Source: Limnomonas spitsbergensis (taxonomy: Eukaryota > Chlorophyta > Chlorophyceae > Chlamydomonadales). Taken from it: a stretch of DNA of 64,000 nucleotides. Positions 45,001 to 57,800 of the stretch are shown here, piece after piece (the first letter of the stretch is position 1; the number at the start of each line of letters is the position of its first letter). The translations under genes were made by a program, and so were the position numbers. Location: positions 608,001-672,000 of the forward strand of contig JAYJMM010000090.1 of NCBI GenBank assembly GCA_037349105.1, written 5' to 3'. The notes under the pieces were generated by a model that was not told the DNA's origin, made no database searches, and was given only the letters and a program-made list of their open reading frames with translations.

Positions 45001-48000
45001 ACCCCTCCTCCAAGCCTTACTTCTCCTCCTCGCTCCTCCTTGAAGCCTTCCCCCTCTTTCCGCCTCCAACCCCTTACTCCTCACCCCCTCTTCCAACCCC
45101 TCCTCCAAGCCTTACTTCTCCTCCTCACTCCTCCTCGAAGCCTTCCTCCTCTTTCCGCCTCCGACCCCTCCTCCTCACCACTCGTCCAAACCCTTGGCCT
45201 TGCCCCCTCCCCCCCCCCTCTTGGTTGAACCCCAATCCTCCACCTCCTCCACCCCCCTCAAACCCATCATCCGCCCCCCTCATCTACTTCCTCCGCCCTC
45301 TCCTGCCATCCCCCTGGGTTCTGTATCGTCAACGAGGTCAGTCTCTACCCTTACTCCTCCCTTGCTTGATCCCTCCTCTTACCCCCCCCCTAGGTTCTTC
45401 ATCTTCCGGAAGGGCAGTCGTCTGCAAGTCCTTCAGAACATGATTGATATGCATAAACGCGTAAAAGGCATTCCAACCAGTGGCATGGTGTCCGTGGTGG
45501 TGACAGATATTGAGGGGTTTTCAGGTGAGTACTGATATGGAGTCTTTGATCAGCATACTGCCGCACATCAAACCGCACATGTGCATACGTGCACATTCAT
45601 CTGCATTCCTTTGTACTTACAACCACACTCCTGCCTCACGCATCCACACTCCTGCCTCACACATCAACATTGATGTCCCACACATCCACACTCCTGCCTC
45701 ACACATCCACATTCATGTCCCACACATCCGCACTCCTGTCTCACACATCCTCACACCTGCCTCACATATCCACACTCCTGCCTCACATATCCGCGCTCCT
45801 GCCTCACATATCCACACTCCTACCTCAAACATCCACACACCTGTCTCACACATCCACACTCGTGTCTCACACCTCCACACTCCTACCTCACACCTCCCCA
45901 CTCCTGCCTCACACAGACCTGATGCAGTCGTCTCCAGTCCCAATGATGACCGCCCTGATCCTCCAAAACATCCACACTCCTGCCTCACACCTCCACACTT
46001 CTGATTCACACAGACCTTATGAAGTCGTCTCCTGTCCCGATGATGAACGCTCTGATCCTCCACAACAACATCATTCATAAAGCAAAGACGGTCAACTTTG
46101 GACACATCCTGGACCAAGAGGGAGGTAAGGGTCATTGAGCTGCAGCTCACGGTTTAGATACCCTAAACCCATCTTTGACCAAGAGGGAGGTGAGGGTTTT
46201 TGAGCTGCAGCATAGGGTTTAGGGTTTACATACCATAAACCCTAAGCCATAAACCCATCCTGGACCAAGAGGAGCTGTGTCCTTGAGCTGCAGCTCAGGG
46301 TTTGGAAACTCGTAACCATAAACCATAAACCCATCCTGGACCAAGAGGGAGGTGAGGGTCCTTGAGCTGCAGCTTAGGGTTGAGGGTTTATAAACCCTAA
46401 ACCCTCAACGCATCTTGAACCAAGAGGGAGGTGAGGTCCTTGAGCTGCAGCTTAGGGTTGAGGGTTTATAAACCCTTAACCCTCAACCCGCCTTGGACCA
46501 AGAAAATCAGAAGGCCAAGATCAGGGGGCTAAAATAGTGTGACGATGGCTCAGCCACAATTCGCATCGGGTATGCGTTACGCAGAAATGGGGAATGTGGG
46601 CTCCTGCCTGGCACCTCCTCAAACATGACCTTTGGCTTTGAACCTCATTGACAGATGTTCTGCATTTTCGCAGATTCGTTTTCTATTGTGTTTGAGGATG
46701 CGGGGGACGCTGTGAAGTTCTGCCTGCAGGTGAGCGCTCGCTGCTTGCCCGCCCTTTTGTTTTTTGGATCAGTGAATGATTCTACCGGTGGTGTGAGAAA
46801 ACCGTAGGCCTTGAGCATGTATTATTGACTTGGTCTTCTTTGCCTTCCCGGCCTCTCCTTGGTGGGAATCGGCCCAGTGATGTTTTGCGGGACAGCTTAG
46901 CAAACGCGGATTGGTACTCACTTAAATAGACACGGATCACACTGCGTAAGGCTAGGGTAGCCAGGTGAAGCAATTTACTTTAGGGTTGTCACGGACCTTA
47001 GGGTTGTCATGGACCTTAAACTAGTTGACCAAAGCCTGATGTCTAGGTTTGTCATGGATCTTCAAAATCGAATTGACAAAAGCATGTGCTAGATGATACC
47101 TCCCCCCCTCTTTGTAGTATCCTCTGCCTTGACCTCCTGTCTAGGGGTGGCTGCCCAGTGATCTCTGCCTTGGATCCCTACCTTGGATCTGTACCTTGGA
47201 TCTCTGCCTTGGATCCCTATCTTGGATCTCTACCTTGGATCCCTACCTAGGATCTCTACGTAGGATCCCTATCTTGGATCTTTACCTTGGATCTTAACCT
47301 TGGATCACTACCGTGGATCTCTACCTTGGAACCCTGCCTTGGATCCCAACCTTGGATCTCAACCTTGGATCTCAACCTTGAATCTCAACCTTGGATCCCT
47401 ATCTTGGATATCACCTAGGATTCCTACCTTGGATCTCAACTTTGGTTCTCAACCTTGAATCTCAACCTTGAATCTCAACCTTGTTTCCCTATCTTGGATC
47501 TCTACCTAGGATCCCTACCTTGGATCTCAACTTTGGATCTCAACCTTGAATCTCTACCTTAAATAGGTATCAGGGGATTTTCTTGCCTTCAGTGGCCATA
47601 ACCGAGCTTATGTTTTGATTCAAAGACCCTAGCACCTCCGTACCTCCTACCCATTTCATGCCACCTCAAGGTCCATCACATGGTTGTTGTACAGAAGATT
47701 CACTGCTTCCCTGGCCCCTTGTACTGCCATCCGGACCCCTCGTACCTCCTACCCATGTGCATGCCACCTCAAGGTCCATCACATGGTTGTTGTACAGAAG
47801 ACTCACTGCTTCCCTGGCCCCTTGTACTGCCATCCGGACTCCTCGTACCTCCTACCCATTTCATGCCACCTCAAGGTCCATCACATGGTTGTTGTACAGA
47901 AGATTCACTGCTTCCCTGGCCCCTTGTACTGCCATCCGGACCCCTCGTACCTCCTACCCATGTGCATGCCACCTCAAGGTCCATCACATGGTTGTTGTAC

Positions 48001-51000
48001 AGAAGACTCACTGCTTCCCTGGCCCCTTGTACTGCCATCCGGACCCCTCGTACCTCCTACCCATTTCATGCCACCTCAAGGTCCATCACATGGTTGTTGT
48101 ACAGAAGACTCACTGCTTCCCTGGCCCCTTGTACTGCCATCCGGACCCCTCGTACCTCCTACCCATGTGCATGCCACCTCAAGGTCCATCACATGGTTGT
48201 TGTACAGAAGATTCACTGCTTCCCTGGCCCCTTGTACTGCCATCCGGACCCCTCGTACCTCCTACCCATGTGCATGCCACCTCAAGGTCCATCACATGGT
48301 TGTTGTACAGAAGACTCACTGCTTCCCTGGCCCCTTGTACTGCCATCCGGACCCCTCGTACCTCCTACCCATGTGCATGCCACCTCAAGGTTCAGCAGAT
48401 GGTTGCTGTCCAGAATTTTTTAGGGTTAAAGGATAAGAGGTTTAGGGGTTAAGAGGTCATTTCATTGCGGTGACCCGACCAGTGTACTGCCTCCCTGGCT
48501 CTTTGTACTGCCTGTGTGTGCCACCTCTAGGCCCAGCAGATGCTAGCGATACAGAAATGGCCCATATAATGACTCCAGTGATTCAACCCAAACAAGTGCA
48601 CTGCCTACCTGACCCCTTGAACTGCCTGCCCATGCTCATCTAGGTCCAGCAGATGCTGGCGATACAGAAATGGCCCAAAGGCTTATTCCAGGGCAACAAC
48701 AGCTTTCAGGGCAAAGGTACGAGGGGACGAGTGCTGGCAGTGGTGTAGAAAGGGCTTATTCCAGGACGACAACCCTAACAGCTTTCAAGGCTAAGGTACG
48801 AGGGGGTGAGTGCTGGCAGTGGTGTAGAAAGGGCTTATTCCAGGACGACAACCCTAACAGCTTTCAAGGCTAAGGTACGAGGGGGTGAGTGCTGGCAGTG
48901 GTGTAGAAAGGGGTTATTCCAGGGCAACAACCCTAACAGCTTTCAAGGCTAAGGTACGAGGGGACGAGTGCTGGCAGAAGTGTAGAAAGGGCTGAATCCA
49001 GGGCAACAACCCTAAGAGCTTTCAAGGCAAAGGTACGTGCACGTCTGCAAGAGGGGCCCAGCTGGCAGAGGTCTGAAAATGACTCGTCTTGGTCAAGGGA
49101 GTTTAAGAAAGGACTTATCTAAGCTCTAAGGAGGCCATACAACTCTAAATATAGGTTAATAGAGGAGGTTCGTAAGCCTAGTCCAGGATTTAGGGTTTAG
49201 GGGTAGGGTTTAACTTATAATCTAGGTGAACAGAGTAGGTGCATAGCCTCGTTATGTAGGTTGAGGAAGGGCATACAGTCGTGAATCTACGTTATGGGTT
49301 TAAGCTGGCAGATCAGATGGGCAGAGTAACGTGTGCAACGACAGGCTCAATGCGGTTTGAAACGAAATCGAAGATTGCTTTTCCTGCTTTAAAGTTTTTT
49401 TGAGAGGGAAGAAAGGCTAGCGAGGTAGCAAGCACCGCCGTTGCAGAACCCTGCCGCCGTCTGCGTGTGTCTGCTTTGTTGATTTTAGTGAACTTCAGCT
49501 ACACTTCAGCGACACTTCAGCTTAACTTGAGCTACACGTCAGCTATATTGTGGCCTATTACCCCTATTGGAGGCTGGCGAAGCAGGGCCTGCTGCTTGCG
49601 CAACCTGCAGTAGGCCTGCCAAGCTGTTGGGGGACCTGATTTTTCTAGGCGGCCTCTCAGGGTTGGCCTGGTGTGCAATTAAAAGAAGCACTGCGCGCGT
49701 GTGCCCTGTTTCAGGTAAGGTGACCCTCTGCTTCTTGGGCCATCGGCCTTACGCTGGCCAAGATTTGGGGGCATGCAGGGCAGCCATTGGGGGGTCATTG
49801 GGGCCATTGAGGGCCACGCAGGGGGCTATTGCATGCCACCCGGTGGCTCTTCGTAGGTGTTCTCTAATGTGCAATACCATGAATACTGTGCCTGCCCTGT
49901 CCTCATCTGCGTGTGCAAAGTTAACAACGCCTTCGCGGCTGGGATGCAGCGTATGAGGAGCATTGTGACCCGCAAGGTCTCCCACCCCACTCTGGAGGAG
50001 ACGATGTGGATTGGAAAGGACAGACGCGTGTATGCCAAGTCCGCGGAAAAAGGCGACAACTGGCTGGACGATGGCGAGGGAGAGGACGCCTCGGTGGCTG
50101 TGGACGCAGTGGCTGGGGAGGGGCCAGCGGGGGATTCTGTGGCGGGAGATGCGTCGACCTCGAGTGTCGCCGGAGTTGTGGCGTGGTCACAGAGCGGCAG
50201 GGGCGCTGACGCTCCAGAGCGGCAATGGAGTCCCCTGGCAGAGCCCGCGGCGATGGCGATAGAGCCGTCGGCGTCGGCGCGCGGGGCCCTGTCGGCGGCC
50301 GGCCAGCCGTCGCCGCAGCCGCTCCCTCGCCGCTGCTTGTCAATTGCGGGGGTCCCGCGCGAGTCCTCGCGCCCGACGCGCTTCGCGCACGACCCGGCCG
50401 GCAGCGGCGGCCACGCCGAGGCGATGGAGTCGGCGTCCAACAGGGGGGGTGCGGCATCCGCATCGACGGCGATGCCGTTGGCGCCGCGCGACCCGTCAAG
50501 GGTGTCGGCATCCACTCCAGGCGTGTCAGCGGGTCTGTCGCAAGTGCGCGGCCCGTCGGAAGGGCTGTCCCTGGCGGGCATGTCCGCGGCAGTGCCGCTA
50601 TCGCGTGGTCCTTTGGATGGGATGTCCCACTCGGCCACGTCGACGGTGGCGCATGGCCCGTCGGAAGGGACGGGCCTTGCGGGCATGCCTGACTCCAACA
50701 CCAGCCATGCAGATCAGGTCATTCCCGGTGAGCAGCGGAACGTGATTTTATGTCGGTTCTTAGATGAGACCTGAGATAATAATCGGATGTTTCACAGGAC
50801 TGAAACCCCAGCCATGCAGATCAGGTCATTCCTGGTCAGCCGCAGGAAACGGCGGTGTGTCAATTATTAAACAACCCTGGGTGATTATGATTGTTCATCC
50901 TACGGTACTCAAAGACCAGCCATGCAGATCAGGCCATTCCTGGTCAGCTCCAGGAACCAGCGATGCCTCGATTACAGTAGATGAGACTGTGAGATTATGA

Positions 51001-54000
51001 TACAGTTGTCATATGGTTATCATTTTCTTTGCTTGAGCCAGCATACCAGTTTTGTCCCACAGCCTGTGATGAGGTCTCAGGAGGCGAGAACCAGTGAAGG
51101 TTGCCTTGTGATTCTAACAATTCGCGCAAACGTACATTTGCGGATTTTCCATGTTTGCTTCATAGTTTTGCCCCACGGTACTCAAAGACCAGGTGTGCTG
51201 ACCAGGTCATGTCGGACGAGCAGAACGAAACGATGCTCTGCCCATGATTCCGAAATGGCACTCAAGATCCTGCGCAAATCAGGAGATGCACGAGGTCGAA
51301 TGTATGATATTGCCTTGTGCGAAAGTGGGTCTTGCATTGTTTTATGGAAGAAATCCCGTCCTTGTGAGACAGATACATCCTTGCCTCCATCACACACCCA
51401 CACACCCACAGACACATACATCGTCCTCGTGACACACATCCTTGCCTCCATCACACACCCACACACCCACAGACACATACATCGTCCTCGTGACACACAT
51501 CCTTGCCTCCATCACACACCCACACACCCACAGACACATACATCGTCCTCGTGACACACATCCCTGCCTCCATCACACACCCACACACCCACAGACACAT
51601 ACATCGTCCTCGTGACACACATCCTTGCCTCCATCACACACCCACACACCCACAGACACATACATCGTCCTCGTGACACACATCCCTGCCTCCATCACAC
51701 ACCCACACACCCACAGACACATACATCGTCCTCGTGACACACATCCTTGCCTCCATCACACACCCACACACCCACAGACACATACATCGTCCTCGTGACA
51801 CACATCCCTGCCTCCATCACACACCCACACACCCACAGACACATACATCGTCCTCGTGACACACATCCTTGCCTCCATCACACACCCACACACCCACAGA
51901 CACATACATCGTCCTCGTGACACACATCCTTGCCTCCATCCCTGCCTCCATCCCTGCCTCCATCCCTGCCTCCATTCCTGCCTCCATCACACACACACAT
52001 GCAGACATCCCCGCCTCAATCCCCGCCTCCATGACACACACACACCCTTCTCCCCGCTTCTGACCCGTTCTGCCTCTCCCCGCTTCTGACCCGTTCTGAC
52101 CCCTCCCCGCTTCTGACCTGTTCTCCTTTGGTTGTCCGCTGTGTCCCCCAGGCCTGCGTGTGCGGATGTGTGTGGCCACAGGGCTGGTGCACCAAGGTCA
52201 GGGCATGACACAGGTACATGCATCCCTGCTTCCATCATCCTCCCCCTCCCCCCTTTGGTTGTCCGCAGGCCTGCGTGTGCGGATGGGCGTGGCCACAGGA
52301 CTGGTGCACCAAGGTCAGGGTGTGGGCAAGTCTGCAGTGGCGGATCATGCAAAGGGTGAGTGAGAGGCGTGAAGTAAACGAGGGGGGGGGGAGGGCATGT
52401 TATAAAAGGGGGGGGGGAGGGCATGTTGTAACCGGGGGGCGGGGAGGGCATGGTGTAACCGGGGGGCGGGGAGGGCATGTTGTAACCGGGGGGGCGGGGA
52501 GGGCATGTTGTAACCGGGGGGGGGGGAGGGCGTGAAGTAAACGAGGGGGGGGGGAGGGCATGTTGTAACCGGGGGGGGGGGGAGGGCATGTTGTAACCGG
52601 GGGGGGCGGGGAGGGCATGTTGTAACCGGGGGGTGGGGAGGGCATGTTGTAACCGGGGGGGGGGAGGGCATGTTGTAACCGGGGGGTGGGGAGGGCATGT
52701 TGTAACCGGGGGGGGGGGAGGGCATGTTGTAACCGGGGGGTGGGGAGGGCATGTTGTAACCGGGGGGTGGGGAGGGCATGTTGTAACCGGGGGGGGGGGA
52801 GGGCATGTTGTAACCGGGGGGGGGGAGGGCATGTTGTAACCGGGGGGTGGGGAGGGCATGTTGTAACCGGGGGGGCGGGGAGGGCATGTTGTAACCGGGG
52901 GGGGTGGGGAGGGCATGTTGTAACCGGGGGGGGGGGAGGGCATGTTGTAACCGGGGGGGGGGGAGGGCATGTTGTAACCGGGGGGGGGGGGAGGGCATGT
53001 TGTAACCGGGGGGGGGGGGAGGGCATGTTGTAACCGGGGGGGGGGGAGGGCATGTTGTAACCGGGGGGGGGGAGGGCATGTTGTAACCGGGGGGGGTGGG
53101 GAGGGCATGTTGTAACCGGGGGGGGTGGGGAGGGCATGTTGTAACCGGGGGGGGGGAGGGCATGTTGTAACCGGGGGGGGGGGGAGGGCATGTTGTAACC
53201 GGGGGGGGGGGAGGGCATGTTGTAACCGGGGGGGGGGGAGGGCATGTTGTAACCGGGGGGGGGGGAGGGCATGTTGTAACCGGGGGGCGGGGAGGGCATG
53301 TTGTAACCGGGGGGTGGGGAGGGCATGTTGTAACCGGGGGGTGGGGAGGGCATGTTGTAACCGGGGGGGGGGGAGGGCATGTTGTAACCGGGGGGCGGGG
53401 AGGGCATGTTGTAACCGGGGGGGGGGGGAGGGCATGTTGTAACCGGGGGGGGGGGAGGGCATGTTGTAACCGGGGGGCGGGGAGGGCATGTTGTAACCGG
53501 GGGGGGTGGGGAGGGCATGTTGTAACCGGGGGGGGGGAGGGCATGTTGTAACCGGGGGGGGGGGAGGGCATGTTGTAACCGGGGGGGGTGGGGAGGGCAT
53601 GTTGTAACCGGGGGGGGGGAGGGCATGTTGTAACCGGGGGGGGGGGGAGGGCATGTTGTAACCGGGGGGCGGGGAGGGCATGTTGTAACCGGGGGGTGGG
53701 GAGGGCATGTTGTAACCGGGGGGGGGGGAGGGCATGTTGTAACCGGGGGGGGGGGAGGGCATGTTGTAACCGGGGGGTGGGGAGGGCATGTTGTAACCGG
53801 GGGGCGGGGAGGGCATGTTGTAACCGGGGGGCGGGGAGGGCATGTTGTAACCGGGGGGTGGGGAGGGCATGTTGTAACCGGGGGGGGGGAGGGCATGTTG
53901 TAACCGGGGGGGGGGGAGGGCATGTTGTAACCGGGGGGGGGGGGAGGGCATGTTGTAACCGGGGGGGGGGGGAGGGCATGTTGTAACCGGGGGGGGGGAG

Positions 54001-54799
54001 GGCATGTGCCACAATTCTATAACCATGTTGCCAGTGAGTTTTTGGACGGGAGGTGTGCAAAATATGTGGGGGTCACGCAAAATGTGAGAGAGAGACATCA
54101 AGTAAACAGGGGGGGAGGCATTTTATAAATGGGAAAGGGTATGTGCCACAATGCCACAAAGAAACTAATAGTCAGTGAGTCTATGGACAGGGGTGATGAG
54201 TGACAGACACAAGGGAAACGGGAAAGGGCATGTGCTACAATGCCAGAAAGAAACATTAAGTCAGCCATTCTGCAGTCGCGGACCATGCTTCAGGACTGCC
54301 TTTGGTGTGAATGAAGTGTGACCAGCATTGCCTTCAACCCTGAATACTTAACTCTAAACCCTTTACCCTAAACTCTAACCTTAAATGCTCTGCTCCAAGA
54401 CCACCCTTAACCTTAAACCCTAAACCTTATCCGGTCTCTCGCCTTCTAGTTGTGTCGGATGCAGGTGCAGGGGGTCAGGTCCTGCTCCAAGACCACCCTA
54501 AACCGTTAACCCTAAACCCTAAACCGTATCCTGTCTCTCGCCTCGCAGTCGTGTCAGATGCAGGTGCAGGGGGTCAGGTCCTGCTCTGCTCCAAGACCTT
54601 CTTGGGCGTGAAGGACATGACAGCAGAGCTTGGGTGTGTGACGGCTGACGGGCTTGAGTTGGAGAGCATGGAGAAGCCCTCGAGGTGGCTTTGGTGGACC
54701 AGGTGAGGAACTGAGGACGGGGGTGGGGGGGGGGCAGGGAGCAGGGAGAGGGAGGGGCATGGGGGGGGGCGGGCAGGGAGCAGGGAGAGGGAGGGGCAT

Positions 54800-54833
<34 letters not shown>

Positions 54834-57800
54834 GGAGCAGGGAGAGGGAGGGGCATGGGGGGGTAAGATGGGGGAGGAAGGGGGGGAGGGGAGGGAGGTG
54901 AGCAGAGCTGGTGCAGGGCGGGACAGGGCTGGGGAAGAGCAGTGGCCAGGTGGGGGTCGTGCAGTGTTGTGCGGAACAGCTTTGTTGGCTGGCAGGGAGA
55001 GAATGGCAAACCTGGGAAATAGGAAGCCCCAGCATGCTTGTGTTGGCATATACGGATATTGTATGAGCTGTGCTAGTATGAACTGCACTGGAATGAACTT
55101 TGCTAGTATGAACGGCTCTGGTATGAACTGTGCTGGTATGGACTGTGCTAGTATGAACGGCACTGGGATGAGCTGTGCTGGTATGAACTGTCCTGGTATG
55201 GACTGCGCTGGTATGAACTGTGCTAATATGAATGATACTGGTATGAACTGTGCTAGAATGAACGGCACTGGGATGAGCTGTGCTGGTAGCCTGGTACGAA
55301 CTGTCCTGGTATGGACTGTGCTAGTATGAATGACACTGGTATGAACTGCTGGTATGAATTGCACTGCTCCTTGCTCCCCTGTCGTGCCCCCTCAGGTCCA
55401 AGGGCATTTTGACGGGCAGGGAGGCTATCCTCTTGGATATGGGTGAGTGGCTGGGGGAGGTTGAAGAGAGTCAGGTGGGTGGGGTGCCCCCTGCAGATTG
55501 TGACCCGTGAATAGTGTGATTGGGATGTGTGACGTGTAGGGTGTTCCATTTGGATTATCACCCTTAAAAGTGTGGTTGGGAAGTGTGATTTGTGTAGTGT
55601 TCCCTGTGGATTGTGGGCCATAAATAGGTCGGTGTGTTTCCCATGAACCTTGACGAAGCCAAGGATGCTGCTCTGGCTGGAAAGCTCAGGTAGGCTTGCA
55701 TGCAATGTTGCATACCTATTCTGCTTGGGGGCTGTTACAATCAAAACTGCTCATCATGCCACCGTATGATAGTGCTGTGTCCCAGTGAATAGTGTGACAT
55801 TGAAGAATGAGAGGCCCCTTTGGCCCCTGTTCGATCACGGCTCTCCCAGTCCTCCTATATTGTGATGCTTCAGCCAATGCAGAACGTGTGACCCAAGGCT
55901 TGATATTATCTATCTACCCCAGACCCTGAACCCTGAATCCCTGGACTTCATTTTCCTCCCGCTCAGACCCTAAAACCTGAAACCCCTGTACCACCCCCTG
56001 CTCCTTCCTCCTGCCCAGATACTCTAACCTGAAACCTGTACTACCTTCCCCCTCCTGCCCTGTCCCTAAAATCTGTACACCCCCCCCCCCTCCCCCCTCC
56101 TGCCCTGTCCCTAAACCCCGAACCCTGTACCCCCCCCCCCTGCCCAGGCGTGTACATGGACACCCGGTCTGGTGAGGCGCCTCTGGTCCTAAAGCCCCCC
56201 TCCCCCCCTGCCCAGACACTAAACCCTGAAACCTGCACTACCCCCCCCCCCCTCCGCCCCCCTGCCCAGACCCTCAACCCTGAACCCTGTACTATCCACC
56301 CCCTCTGCCCCCCCCCTCTCCTCCCCCCTCTGCCCCCCACTTGCCCAGGCGAGTACATGAACACCCAGTCTGGTGAAGCGCCTCTGGTCCTAAAGCCCCC
56401 CTCCCCCCCTGCCCAGACACTAAACCCTGAAACCTGCACTACCCCCCCCCCCCTCCGCCCCCCTGCCCAGACCCTCAACCCTGAACCCTGTACTATCCAC
56501 CCCCTCTGCCCCCCCCCTCTCCTCCCCCCTCTGCCCCCCACTTGCCCAGGCGAGTACATGAACACCCAGTCTGGTGAGGCGCCTCTGGTCCTGAAGCCCT
56601 CCTCCCCCCTGCCCAGGCCCTAAACCCTGAAAGCTGTCCTATCCCCCCACCCCCTTCTGCCCACACCCTAAATGCTGAAACCAGGACCACCCCACCCCAC
56701 CCTGCCCAGACCCTGGTACCTGAAACCTGTTCTAACCCCCCGCCCTCTGCCCAGGCGAGTACTTGAACACCCAGTCTGGCGAGGCGCCTCTGGTCCTTAA
56801 GCCTTCCGACCTGCGCCTGGACGAGAAAGAGGTCCCATCCCGCGAAAGCCAACCCGCCCGCGACGGCGTCGCCGCTCGTATCAGCAGCTCCACCCTGGTC
56901 CTGGACCCGGCCAAGGACCGCTCGCGGCACTTGTCAGGGCTGCCGTCTTCGCGGTTGATGCGTCTGTACCAGGTTTTGGCGCCGAGCCATGTGGTGCGGG
57001 GCAGCGTGTTTGGGAGCAAACTTACGCTCAAGGACAGCTGGGTCTGCCTGGATGAGCCCTACTACAACGCGCCAGGTGAGGGAGAGGAGGGGGAGAGGAG
57101 GGAGAAGGGAGAGGGAGGAGGATTTGCGGGGATCTGGGACGTGGGACGACTGTGTCTGCCTGGATGAGCCCCACTACAATGCGCTAGGTGAGGAAGAGGG
57201 GAGTAATGGGGAGGGGAGGGGATGGAGAGGGGGGGGGGGAGGGGGAGGGTGGATGAGCCCACTACAACGCGCCAGGTGAGGAAGAGGTGGGGGACAGGAG
57301 GGAGAGGGGGCGGGGAGAGGGGAGAGGGAGGAGGATTTGCGGGAATTGGGGACATGGGACAGCTGTGTCTGCCTGGATGAGCCCTACTACAATGCGCCAG
57401 GTGAGGAAGAGGGGAGTAATGGGGAGGGGAGGGGATGGAGAGGGGCGGGGGGGGGAGGGGGAGGGTGGATGAGCCCACTACAACGTGCCAGGTGAGGAAG
57501 AGGAGGGGGACAGGAGGGAGAGGGGGCGGGGAGAGGGGAAAGGGAGGAGGATTTGTGGGAATTGGGGACATGGGACAGCTGTGTCTGCCTGGATGAGCCC
57601 TACTACAATGCGCCAGGTGAGGAAGAGGGGAGTAATGGGGAGGGGAGGGGATGGAGAGGGGCGGGGGGGGGAGGGGGAGGGTGGATGAGCCCACTACAAC
57701 GCGCCAGGTGAGGAAGAGGGGAGTAATGGGGAGGGGAGGGGATGGAGGGCTAGGATGAGGGGAGAGGGTGGGGGGAGGGGGGGAAGGGAAGGGGAGAGAG

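Noticed and set aside
45197..45360. Additional coding exon in the proline-rich frames before exon 14
   Set aside because: Low-complexity CT-rich intron sequence. Exon 13 joins exon 14 directly in phase.
49567..49956. 129-codon ORF before exon 18 as a coding exon
   Set aside because: It is in a different frame from exon 18, and neither end joins exon 17 or exon 18 in phase.
51987..54101. Minus-strand frames of 507-704 codons, proline-rich
   Set aside because: They translate the G-rich minisatellite backwards (PPPGYNMPS-like). There is no splice or start support.
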